NCBI GenBank assembly: GCA_037957365.1
Contig: JARHVA010003636.1
Span: 10,001-74,000, forward strand
Length of the DNA: 64,000 bases
Reading direction: 5' to 3'
From: Torreya grandis
Taxonomy: Eukaryota > Streptophyta > Pinopsida > Cupressales > Taxaceae
Shown here piece after piece: positions 12,470 to 25,319 of the stretch. Within the stretch, counting starts at the first letter, position 1, and the number at the start of each line of letters is the position of its first letter. Both the position numbers and the translations under genes were made by a program. The notes below the pieces were generated by a model. The model was given only the letters and a program-made list of their open reading frames with translations, had not been told where the DNA came from and searched no databases.

Positions 12470-13028
12470 CTATGTATTTCTCTTTCTCTTTACTAAACTA
12501 ATGTTGAGCTTACACAGGTAACTGACAAAACCTTCCAAATTTGCAGTTGAAGATCCTTTAAGTTGGATACCATTTCTTTCCATCTCCTTCAATTTCTCTA
12601 CACTTTTTCTCATCTCTTTTCCTTTGTCTTCAGTTAACACTAGTATTACAACCTCCACTCTTTATTCATTTAGAATCCTACTTGTGTCACAAGAGAGATA
12701 AATTCTAATGCCCAACCCCACCAATAGTCTTATATTGAAAAATAGATCTTCAAATATCGACCATCCTATTACCTGAATTCCTAGTGTTGTGCTTTCAGGC
12801 ATAGAGTTTCATCTATAGTGGCTCATGAAGGCACCCCCAGAGAGGTGGGAAAGAATAAGAAGTTGTGGTGCCCAACACCATATGACCATGCCTTTTTTCT
12901 TTATCTACTCTAGAAATCCCTTGGGAAGATATGTGGTTGAGTGATCTAAGTCTAAAGTGGTGGATTTGATAGTTGGGGGCAGTCTTATAGCCCAAAAAAA
13001 TGATTGGGTGCTAGATTCCAAACCCTCA
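12470..13028 (-). pseudogene. UDP-glycosyltransferase (GT1) relic, copy 1
   Basis: C-terminal part of a plant family-1 UDP-sugar glycosyltransferase, an enzyme that moves a sugar from UDP-sugar to small acceptors in the cytosol. On the minus strand the PSPG region is readable: WCWAPQLLILSH then GAFMSH near 12,815-12,900, although the HCGW core is destroyed. It retains a VVILVLTEDKGKEM segment (about 12,604-12,660), typical of the UGT C-terminus, and the KLKEM and GSSTANLEGFVSYL tail. Copy 2 lacks that segment. Stops occur in frame. It ends abruptly at about 13,028, where LINE sequence begins. Compared with copy 2, many CpG sites have become TpG or CpA. Certainly non-functional. Confidence 0.85.
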
Positions 13029-15840
13029 TAAATTTTGGAGTGATTCCTATAATGTACATAAATTCCTAATGGAGATTCCTAAATTGGACATAGCTAGGAA
13101 ACTTTTGAAAGGGTGGTCAAGTGAAAAACTAGAGACTACTCTAAACATATTTTTGAAGTTGGGATAGAAAAATGGAAATGGAATGACTTTGATGAACTAC
13201 TTTTGTCAATCAACCAAAAAATTATGCTAACATAAATCCTTTCCAAGAGGAAAGTCTTTATCATCAATTTCAAGGACTCTATTCAGTGGATGGGCACAAA
13301 GAAAGGGTTATATTCAATCATCTTTGGTTATAAAATGGTGGATCAGGTGAAACCATCATGTACCTAGGAAAAAAATATGTTATAATAACACTAACTTGTT
13401 AAAGGTTGGAGCTTTTGCTAATCTAGCTGCATAAGAGAAAATGTTAACAGGGGAGCATCTTCATAGAATTGGAGTGGCAAGACCATTAATATATGTTTTA
13501 ATCTCCACTAGTGAACAAGATGTTGATCACTTATTCTTTACCTACTCCTTTTCAAAAATGGTATGAAACTGATTCTGTGGAAAATTGGGATGAAATTAGG
13601 TTAGGCCTGAATCCTTATTATAAGCCTTTGTTTCTTAGCCCAGAGGTCATCCAAAGAAACCTTTGTATGATTATGGTAGGCTAACCTAGCTATTATAATC
13701 TGGAATATATTGAAGGAACGTAGCAAGAGAATTTTTGAAGATAAAGGAAATCCTATTGAGATGGTTCTAGACCAAATTTAACATGCAATGTATGAATTAG
13801 GGTATGCCCATGCTAAGGAATAAAATGGAACCCTCTATACATATGATTCATAGATTTTTGCATAATATTATTGGTTGAAGTTTCCCTTCATTAAAGGGTC
13901 AATGATAATTTTTAAGACATAGAGACATGAAATGAAAATTTACTTGTTGCTTCCCCCTAGTTTCTTCAAAATTAATTTTGATAAATTAGACATGGGGAAC
14001 CCAAGGTTATCTAGTGAAAGATGTGTTATTTGGAATTATGCAGGTTCACTCATCTAAAATGCCACAAATAAATTGGTGGATGGTACAAATAATGAGGTAG
14101 TGGTATAAGCCCTTATCTTGGGTTTGGAGTTATTGATTCATTATGGGATTGAGAAATTTATTATTGAAGGTAACTCCAAGGTGATTATCCAAGCCTTAAG
14201 GAATAAAAAAATTTGGCTCTTGGAACATTAACAACATTCCAAATTGTGGTGGGGGTCTACTAGATAAATTCAATCTCTGGAAAGTGTCACATTGCTATCA
14301 TGAATCAAACTCTATGGTAGATAGATAATCTAACAAAGAAGTGGATCAACATGATGAATTAATAGTGGATAATGATTAGAGCAATTGGGGATTTTGAAAG
14401 GATGGTGTATTGATGGAAGAACTTGGTAAGGAACTTCCTTCCATGATGGGACTATAGCCCATCATTAGATGCACATTATCTTTCAAATACTTACATCACA
14501 TATACAACATCCTATCACCATATTTTTATTTGATGGGGCATCAATGAATGGTGCATTCATTTCATGTTCCCTCTCTCTACCTCATATGCATTTCTATATT
14601 TCTAAGCCAACTCAACTTTTGTATTTTAGTACCCATGAATCCTATGTTCCAAATGATAATAAGTGAACCTCTGTTATATGTTGAGGTTGTTATAAATTAA
14701 ATGGCATTTAATGGGTAAGTTATAGACTCACATCTCAAGCAAAATTTCATTGTCTAGTCTAAAAGTGTTCTGTAGGCTATCAGATAAGTAATTGGTTAGG
14801 TGATCCTTGATACTAGTTGTAGGATACAGGGAAATTCACTTGTGACATCAAATTTTATTATAAACTTCCTCCTTTTTTGAAATATAATTAATAAACTATG
14901 GTGATAGTCTATAGAATTTTAAGCCATAGTTTTAGGGTTGGTTTGGAGGAGGCATTTGAAGGTTTTGTTTGTCATGGACAGTAGCCACCTCCTTTTCTCC
15001 ACTCATAATGAGTTAGGGTTGATACCTCTAAAAAAATTTCATGAGTTAGAGGCAAAAATATTTGTATCAATAAAGCATTTATAATTTGTGTAAAACTATC
15101 TAAAGCATCTTGGCCTGGAGGGATGTTTAATTTTAGAATTAAACTTGATAAACAACATGTTCCTATGGCCTTGGTGTTGGCATCCCTCAACTAGAGAAAT
15201 TCTCCTTGGGTGGAAATCATAGTAAGATCCCTTATGAAGCTTTTTAGGGGCCCACATTAGTATTGTCTACCTCCAAGTGTAGATGTGGGTCACTTGTCAC
15301 CCCATACGGTGGTTACAACACATATAAAGGCTTGTTTGGTTGGCCTAAAATCATTTATAATATTAGGGGGACATTTTTAAAAAAAAGGTTGGTAGAAAAA
15401 GGCTCCACATATGAAAGATGACTAATCCTTAGGCAAGGGGTTCTAGGGATACACATAGTGGTGACGCTGGTAGAAAGGAGCAAAACATTAGAGGATGTGG
15501 CATTGATGAGGCATTGTTTGCTTCATGGTTGTTAAAGGGTCCATCTATAATGGTGTAGGTAACATGGTAGAGATCATAGTTGGTACTTAATTAGAATTTT
15601 TATTTCCCTTGTATGTTTCTTATTAGTCTTTTTTCATTGCTACCCTTTGGGGTATTTTGGTTTTTTGTTATTTTTTTGCCTTGCATGGCCTTTCTTTTCG
15701 GTAGTGTTTCTTTCTCATCAGGTATCAAGTATTATTTGTCATGAAATTTATCCCCATATTTTTATAACTTTATCTATTTTGGTTAATAAAAGGGAGAGTG
15801 ACACACTAACCCTCAAATCATTTTTAAAAAAGGATAGTAT
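13029..15840 (+). mobile_element. LINE (L1-type) 3' fragment, copy 1
   Basis: Aligns with 55,199-58,010 and is the C-terminal part of a LINE ORF2 plus its 3' UTR. It covers the zinc-binding RT-associated region (about 13,100-13,600), then the RNase H domain (about 13,960-14,230; phrases FFKINFDKLDMGNPR and EGNSKVIIQALRN are readable), then an untranslated tail with a T-rich stretch and AATAAAAGG near 15,785. Frames are broken throughout. The 5' edge is a clean junction with the UGT relic, so the RT core is missing here. The tail runs into a (TTG)n microsatellite. Confidence 0.8.
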
Positions 15841-15870
15841 ATATTTTTAAAATATTTTATGTTTGGAATG

Positions 15871-15874
15871 TTGA

Positions 15875-15905
<31 letters not shown>

Positions 15906-15951
15906 ATTGTTGTTGTTGTTGTTGTTGTTATTATTATTATTATTATTATTA
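15871..15951. repeat. (TTG)n-(TTA)n microsatellite
   Basis: About 55 bp of TTG units followed by TTA units, just after the LINE 3' end. The homologous place in unit 2 (58,049-58,262) is much longer and more complex. Confidence 0.95.
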
Positions 15952-18022
<2,071 letters not shown>

Positions 18023-18087
18023 CTTATTAGACCTAATTGTTGGGAACCTTTTTCAAAACATATAAACCTCATACTTTTAAATTTATA

Positions 18088-18112
18088 CCTCTTTAAGTTT
18101 TACTTAAAGAGG
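18088..18112. other. Perfect 11-bp inverted repeat (hairpin)
   Basis: CCTCTTTAAGT, a TTT loop, then ACTTAAAGAGG. It is followed by GGTGTCGGTGC. The unit 2 copy (about 60,011-60,035) has one stem change. The right arm plus GG looks like a purine tract before a TG start, so this could be a retroelement 3' LTR border or a simple hairpin. I cannot decide between them. Confidence 0.6.
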
Positions 18113-18114
18113 GG

Positions 18115-19038
18115 TGTCGGTGCAGTATTTCATATGCACCTTAATTAAATTAACTTAGATTTGTTATTAAACCTTATAATTAGTTTAGAATATTTTATTT
18201 TAGGTTAGAACTAGCTACAAATGTGCAATTATTGCCATCCAACATTGGCCATGATTATAGGCCAAAAATATATGCACATTCTTATGGAAAAGAAGATAAG
18301 AGAAACAAGTGTTAATCTTGTTATATATTCTCTTATCCTCCTTTGTATTTTACATTATGACATTGAATGAATAACTCATTAAATATAGTTATTCATTTAA
18401 TTCTCCTCTTCTCAACTCTCTTCTCATTGAGCAGGACATTAGTAGTCTTTATGATTTTTAAGACTTGTTGCTACCATGTCATTTGTCTTCCTTAGCGTTG
18501 TTAGATTGGCCATAATGTTTGTATGTCCCATTTTATTTTAAATGGCCATTTGTACATATGTTTTTATTAATAAATAGAAATATAAAAGACATTAATAGAA
18601 ATGTGAAGGCCACTTGTATGTAATTTTATATTTATCAAAAGGAACTATGAAAGCCATTTCCAAGTTAAAAACAACTAACATAGCAGTTAACAAGTCAAAT
18701 AAGATTTCAATTACATTGTGAATAGTATATCTTTTGGATGAAATCAAATCAGGATAAAACATGGCTATGTCCAAACTATTAAAAATGATTACTTCCATAA
18801 ATATCAAAACTACATACATTATACTTAAGATCAAATTGTAACTAGAATAATTAAAAAAACCAAACTAATATAGATCTTACCAGGTGCTTAGATACTTTAG
18901 ACATTAGCATTTTATTTTATTTCTTATTTAACCTTGGAGATTTGTAAACCTTTTCTCATCATAGTTAAAATTACTCATTTAGAGAAGATTTGTTTCATTT
19001 TCATATTGACAACTTGTGATTTTATAATATACATTACT
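18115..19038. other. Block C, copy 1, right part; possible decayed LTR
   Basis: Homologous to about 60,037-61,000. It begins TGTCGGTGCAG directly after an AAAGAGGGG purine run and holds a TATATATTCTC element near 18,325 followed by CT-rich sequence, features seen in LTRs. No matching second LTR or primer site is visible, so the LTR reading is weak. No coding sequence is seen. Confidence 0.3.
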
Positions 19039-20720
19039 TAATTACATTTGGGGAACACCATTGTGTTAATTTAAAGCAACATAGAAAAATGAAAATACTA
19101 ATAGTGATTTATTGAAATTTTACTATAACTAATTACCATTTATAAGACTAGATTACTACATGTTGTGCCACACTAGTGCATCCATGATCTGTGATAAAAA
19201 AAACCATTCTTAAACTTACCAATGATAAGGGCCAAACATTGTATATAAAAATATCTTAGGAGACAAGCCCATTATTTTGAAATCCCCCTAGTGGCCTTGA
19301 TGGATCAAATAAACTGCTTAAATTTAATCGATGGTTTTTCAATGGTAAAATATGTCCATAGTGAAGAATTGTCTATGTGATAATCATTCTAGGGGTAAAG
19401 CATACATTGTTTCTTCAGTATTATTTTTATGCATTTATTTAAGATAAGTAGATATTTGTATCTAATATGAACGTGCATACATTCATGCCATTGCTACACA
19501 CAAATTGCTATTATGTTAGATAAAATGTGCTATTATGTTAGATGAATTTTATTTTTGATAAATGTATACAAAAGTAACATCAAACCCCTTTTTAGGGGGT
19601 ATAAATACTAGTAATTTAATGGAGTTAAACATCTACAACACTTGGAATATGTTTCCTACATTTTTCATCCTTTCTTTTTTCATTTCATGATAGTTCATGT
19701 TTTCTTTCCTTAACATACAAGTTGCATAGATTATATAAGATAACACAAGCATGCATGTCAGGCAATGTGTCTACCTTGAGATGGCCAAAAATATTTCCCT
19801 GCTTGCTTAAATTATTTTACATGGTTTTGGTTTATTTGCCATTTTTCTTTGATGCTCCTTTATTTTCCTTACCCACGTTTCATTTGTTTAAATACAAATT
19901 TTCTCTATAAATTGGTGTGTCAATCTTCAAGCAAAAATATTTTTGAATGAGACTTTGTGCCATTTATAATGTTTTAATTTTACATCCATGAGCAGGCACA
20001 CTTGTTAAAGAGATCAATGTTTATTGACTGATTGTAGCCTTTTATTTTCTCCTACATACATCTTGGTTTCTAGTTGTCTCTTATTTCTTTCTTACTATGG
20101 TCATTAACCATTATGTTTTATATTTATAATTTTAATGTAGCCATCAAATAAAAATTTGAACATGTGAAGGCAAGAACAATTTAAACAACTTGATATTATT
20201 AATCTAAAATCATGTTGGTGATATGCTTGGGAATTTTTTTGCATCCTACCTATTAAACTCTTAGAGCAATATATATGTCAATGTTAAAAAATTTAGGTAA
20301 TTCCCATCTTATACATAGATTTTTTTAGAAGTGAAAAGAGCAAAATATTTTGAAAAATTGGAGTGTTCTACCTCAAGAAATTATTCTCTCAATATAAAAA
20401 TGGGTGGATTTATTATGAATTAAAGATATTACATCCAATACATAAAGAATAATATACCTTTATAAAATTTAAAATTCACCATACCTGGTAAAGTTTGACA
20501 AATCTAATAACTATATACACATTTTTATAAGACAACTTGGAACAATATTCCCAAAAAATTGATAATTGGAAAAAATATGATACCTAACATGGAGGATTCT
20601 TATTTTATATGAATAATATTTCATCTTCTTTACTCCATAACATTTTGATTGCCCAATCTAAGAACCGTATGTATAATCCCTTACTAATTATATCATTTTT
20701 ATAAATTAGATCATAGGGTA
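19039..20720. repeat. Flank block A, copy 2 (duplication unit 2)
   Basis: Collinear with 1-1,682 at a constant offset of 19,038 bp at both ends, and with 61,001-62,052 in part. No gene is seen. It contains the best-preserved copy of a TATA-like element. Confidence 0.85.
19585..19607 (+). promoter_or_regulatory. Possible TATA box in block A
   Basis: CCCCTTTTTAGGGGG followed at once by TATAAATA. Unit 1 reads GGGGTAGAAATA and unit 3 GGGGTATAAATA at the same place, so unit 1 lost the core. Short direct repeats (TATGTTAGAT) lie 50-90 bp upstream. It may be the promoter of an old LTR or gene; no transcript start or product can be assigned. Confidence 0.3.
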
Positions 20721-23347
20721 TGTTGGAAATATGATTGTCATTGACATCAAAAGGGGCATTATGAGCATGTTATTGATGTTCAGTATTATATATGGTGATA
20801 AGAGGATACGAAAAAGATCCTATCAGAGGTAAATATTGATTTGAATGCTTGTGTGTATGATTATAATTCATTCGATTCTTCACATTGATCATCTAGACCT
20901 TTTGTGTCTATGATAGAAAATATGAGAAGGCATTTTATTGGCATCACCATTGCCACATGTGAATGTGTATGGGAGAGTTTCTCACATGGTTGTGATCATA
21001 TTAGTCCCTAGTATTTATGAGCTAGATTTGAAGTCATGAGATGAAGCATAGTTAAAGATATGGGGATGAAAAGTTGGCCACTTGGATAGAATTCACTAAG
21101 TTTCTATACATAGCCAAATTTATAAAAAAGGCTAAATGGAACCAAGTAAGCATATCAATGAGGTCAGTATTTGCACAATTGGAGGTGTTCGGATAAAATG
21201 ATCACATGGGTATCTTCATTTTTATGCCTAGTTTATATGCACTAAATCTTATTTTATGCAATGTAGTACGACAAAAGACATGCTTGAGTAAATTAGGGCT
21301 CGAAGGCATTTTGACAATGTTTTCCAACACTTGGTCATATTTGCAGGTTGCAAGAAAACACTGAGAAGATATTTTTATGATATCATTTCTTGTATATATG
21401 AAGGCTTTAGGAAAAATTATATATATGGATGGAATCCCCTATGTAAGAGGATCATATACACTAATTTAAAATTCATGCAACTTAGTGCAACAAGAGTTAT
21501 GAAGGAACAATATTGGCCTTCTAAGCAAGTTCTAGGCTTAGTTATCTTTATAATAGAATAATCTGAGTGAGTAGATTAATGGTATTATATCTCACATGTG
21601 TGAAGGATTCATAAATAATTAAGCATATGGGTTTGTTCACTTTTATGCCTACTTTATATCATCCAAATTTTAGACTAGGTGGTTAAGCGAAGAAGAAGAT
21701 ATGAAGGTGCAAAGGGAGCCTTCCAAGAAAAATTGAGACGGTCCCCATACTTAGAAAAATCTATATAAGGTAATGTTTGAGTTAGTTGTAATATCAATGG
21801 TTCATGCTTAATTAGATATTGAATATCCATTGGAACATGACACAATAAGTGTCACATTCACAGGGCTTATCAGATAAGGACTCAATGAGTGTAATTTTGT
21901 TAGAGTTAATGATCGGCCTTATCATAATATCTGATGGTACATAGGTGATCATGAAAAAGAAATCCAATAGAGTGAATGGACTCAAATGTTATAAAGTGAT
22001 TGATGTTTATTGAAATAATAGTAAGTTAAAGGCCAAAAAAGTTTGAGAAGATCAACGACGTGAAAGTGATCTAAACATGTAAGAAGCAGTGAGATGAGCT
22101 CAAAGTGTTGAAGTTTAATGACCATGTCAAGGTAAAGGTTGTGCATCTTTAGAGATCAAATGGCACATAGAAGATAGGATCTAGATATCGATGGACATGT
22201 TTTAAAGAGTGGAACATTAAAGCTAAGCAGTGTATAGAGATCTAATGGAGTGAGAGAGCTTGAAGATGGTGCAAAAAAAGAGATCAAAGGCTAGTATTTA
22301 AAGTGTTTAAATTCTAATGATCAAGTAGAGAAACATGCAAGAACATATGAGTAAGCCATGAATCTTGACATAGATAATGAAATTAATCGATCCAAATGAT
22401 CAAATCTACATTAAAGAGCCTAACATTAAAACTTGAGTCTAATATATGTTATAGATAGTAAAGAGACCTAAAATTATGGCATGATGGATGGAATTGAGAT
22501 GTAAGAAAATTACAGTTCAATTCATAATGTACTAAAGTCTAAAATTGGCATGATTTGTTACAGTTTGAGTGTGAACACAAAGAATAAGTAAACCCTAGAT
22601 CCATTGCTTATATATATGACATGTAGGACACAAGTAGATGTAGATAGATCAATTCAATATTTTTCTAATAGAAAATATAGTGACATAGAGGTTGCATAGA
22701 GAGAGATGAAGTGTGGCAAATAGATACATATACAAACATAGAGAGAGAGCATAGAGAGGAAGAAAGACACACAGAGATAATGTGTAGAGAATGAGAATTT
22801 ATAGATTACACTTGTAATAGAGAGAATAGAGTAGGATTAATTTATGAATTTATTAATTATACTAGATTTATAGCTCCATAGATCTAATTAGTTGGTACCA
22901 TCAGACAAGCTGAGTTGGTGTTCAATTAGGGGATTGGTGTCTCTTTAGGGTTGGTACCCTTAAATAATATAACTAGTGAAGTTAAGTTGAGTTGGTGCTC
23001 AGTTAGGGGGTTGGCACTTCCTTAGAGTTGGTGCTTTTAAACTAGGGGATTGATATATCCTTAGGTTTGGTGCCCTTAAATGTGTAACTAGTGAGTTTTT
23101 ACCAATGAGGATTTGAACTGTGAAGCTGGATTAGAAAAGTAGATTCTAACATCTATTCTCATCATGGTTTTTCCCTTTGGGTTTTCCACATGTAAATCTA
23201 GTGTCATGTGTATTTTAGTTTGTGTGATCTCTGCATATTTGATTTGACCCACATATATCTTTTAATTTACATTAAAAGTATTTAAAGAACTAGTTTTAAT
23301 TTATATATTGATTCACCCCCCTCTTAGTATCTAGTTATGTTCCAACA
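20721..23347 (+). repeat. 5' LTR of gag-only element 2
   Basis: The best boundary reference for the family: it starts TGTTGGAA, ends TTCCAACA (a perfect 8-bp inverted repeat), and is 2,627 bp long. It sits at the same offset from block A as element 1's LTR, so both descend from one insertion copied by segmental duplication. Internal modules at 22,888-23,120 repeat TTGGTACCCTTAAA-like strings three times. A short (TA)4 at about 22,610 is the seed that became a 270-bp microsatellite in the unit 3 copy. Confidence 0.9.
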
Positions 23348-23363
23348 ATTGGTATCAAAGCCT
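23348..23363 (+). other. Primer binding site, element 2
   Basis: TTGGTATCAAAGCC directly after the LTR end; one mismatch to the usual initiator-Met complement. Confidence 0.88.
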
Positions 23364-23411
23364 AGGTTTATTTTAAATAAGCTTAATCAGTGGTAGATCT
23401 TGGAATAGTGA

Positions 23412-24491
23412 ACATAATAGCTATTCAAGAATGATCTTCATCAAACAAAGCACCTCTCTTTGATGGATCTAACTATGCATTTTGGAGCACAAGAATGGAA
23501 TCATACTTATCCTCATTAGGGTTTTATTATGGATGTCTATAATAAATAGATATACATCACCTGCTATAAATCCTACTGATGAAGCTTCAAAGAAGGCATA
23601 TGAGTTCGATGCCAAGCCAAAAAATGTTATTATCTATGGATTGTCCAAATCAAAGTTTGTCAAAGTAATGTAGTGTCAAAATGCTCAAGATATCTAGAAT
23701 AAGTTGAAGAGCATCTATGAAGGTAATGATAAGGTAAAGTAGGCCAAGATAAAAATATAAAGAGAAATGTTTGAGAGTATTAAAATGACTAAAGAAGAGA
23801 AGATTGTAGACTACCTTCTCAAGGTAGATGAAATAGTTAATACAATCAAAGGCCTTGGAGAAGAAATGAAAGAATCAATCATTGTCAAAAATTCTCTAAG
23901 ATCTTTGCCATCAATTTATGATTCTAAAATATCTGTAATCGAGGAAGAAAGAGATCTAGAGAAGATCGCTATAGTTGTGTTGCATGGAACCTTCACTACT
24001 TATGAGATGAGAATGGGAGAAGAAGATACTCCTAAGAGATAAGTTGCATTCAAAACATCTAGCAAAGAAAAATTAAAATCATCTACATCTATATCTAAGA
24101 ATACTTATGAAGAAGAACCCAACTTTGTTAAAAAATTGAAAAGAGGATCTAAAATTAACAAAAGTAAGTTACCTTTTAAATGTTTTAATTATGGCAAAGT
24201 AGGACATTTGGATACTAAATGCCCTTATGAGAAAAATGATAACTTTGAGAAAGAACATGATGGAAAAATAATGAATCCCTACTATTCTAAAAGGAGTAAC
24301 ATTTTTAAAAACAAGAAAAAATTGTATATAAGAGAAGATAGTGACTCATTGGAGATAGTGATAGCTCAAATGATGACCATGATTGTGACTTTGTGGCTGA
24401 GGGAAATTAATTTATGTTCATGAAATTAGGGTCAAATTCTATATATCTGGATCAAGAGGAAGTTGAAGACTCTAATGAAGAAGAGGAAGGA
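23412..24491 (+). pseudogene. Degenerate gag of element 2, 5' part
   Basis: Same gag as at 4,398. The start ATG has become ATA. The UBN2-like part is readable at 23,767-24,042, ending TTYEMRMGEEDTPKR. A knuckle at about 24,175-24,230 reads CFNYGKVGHLDTKCPYE, with the second Cys of CCHC replaced by Tyr. Two stops near 23,735-23,760 (after DKVK and before the MFE block) are shared with elements 1 and 3. The frame is cut at 24,491 by the nested Gypsy element and resumes at 30,123. Confidence 0.8.
24487..24491 (+). other. Target-site duplication, left copy
   Basis: AAGGA before the Gypsy element; the right copy is AAGGG at 30,123-30,127. Uninterrupted element 1 has GAGGAAGGAGAAGT at the same place, which confirms the insertion site. 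Confidence 0.85.
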
Positions 24492-25011
24492 TGATCCAAG
24501 AAATAATTCCGGCGATAATCCAAGGGATAGTTCCACCCCAATTGATAACAAAACTTCTGGGAGCGATAACCTTTTCACCATAGCTCCAATTAACTTGTCA
24601 TTTAAACCGTTGGAAATATAATAATGAGGATAACATGGTGAGATGACATGGAGATTTTATTGATGGATTTGACCCCTAAAAACCCAATAGAAGTACCCCA
24701 AATTTCAATTTTAGAAGTGCAGTTTAAAAAATAGTAATTCCTCAAATTTTGTATTGTTTTAAATCATGGAAGTAAAACCACTTGATCTCCCTTGAGATTG
24801 GTGAACTTCCACATCCTCCCCCTACTTTAAAAATGTGTATAAATGGAGATGTAACCTAAAATATAAATTGGACATCTCTTCCTAGAGATAAGCATATAGT
24901 TGTATTATGATCTTGAGTAATAAAACATATCTTCTTAGAGAATTCATTATGACTATGTTATTTTTGAGTTCTTGAAATAATTGTCAACAAAAAATTCTAA
25001 GTTTTGGATCA
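24492..25011 (+). repeat. Gypsy 5' LTR
   Basis: 520 bp, TGATCC...GGATCA, a 6-bp inverted terminus. A TATAAATGG box lies at 24,838-24,846 and an AATAAA poly(A) signal at 24,919-24,924, spaced as for U3/R. The TATA core is mutated in the 3' LTR (CTATAGATT). Confidence 0.9.
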
Positions 25012-25027
25012 GTGGTATCAGATCAGT
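25012..25027 (+). other. Gypsy primer binding site
   Basis: GTGGTATCAGATCAG follows the LTR directly and resembles the complement of the initiator-Met tRNA 3' end (TGGTATCAGAGC). Confidence 0.8.
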
Positions 25028-25319
25028 TTGTATTGAGAGTGTATGATTCTTGAGGATGAGGTCAGGCTACAAGAAGTTTGGGTGGAAAACAATAAATCTT
25101 CCAAACTATCCACCTATTCACTCTAAATGACTTCAAATAGTGGATGACATTGAGATATCCAATTCTTTCAATTAAATGGTGAATGAAGCCCTCTAATGGA
25201 AACAACCACAAATGCTGTAACAATTTTCTCAAATTCTCTAATAACTTCTAATAGGAAATTCTAGCTCCTCATCTACACTTCCTGGCTCATCATCCATGGA
25301 ACATCCTTTCAGTGCCCAA

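Noticed and set aside
14972..15190. Minus-strand frame in the LINE 3' region
   Set aside because: Antisense to the LINE tail and broken in the unit 2 copy; no domain seen.
24492..24640. Gene shared by both Gypsy LTR 5' ends (STPIDDETFGS-type frame)
   Set aside because: It is the read-through of the internal frame into the LTR, duplicated because the LTRs are identical by descent.
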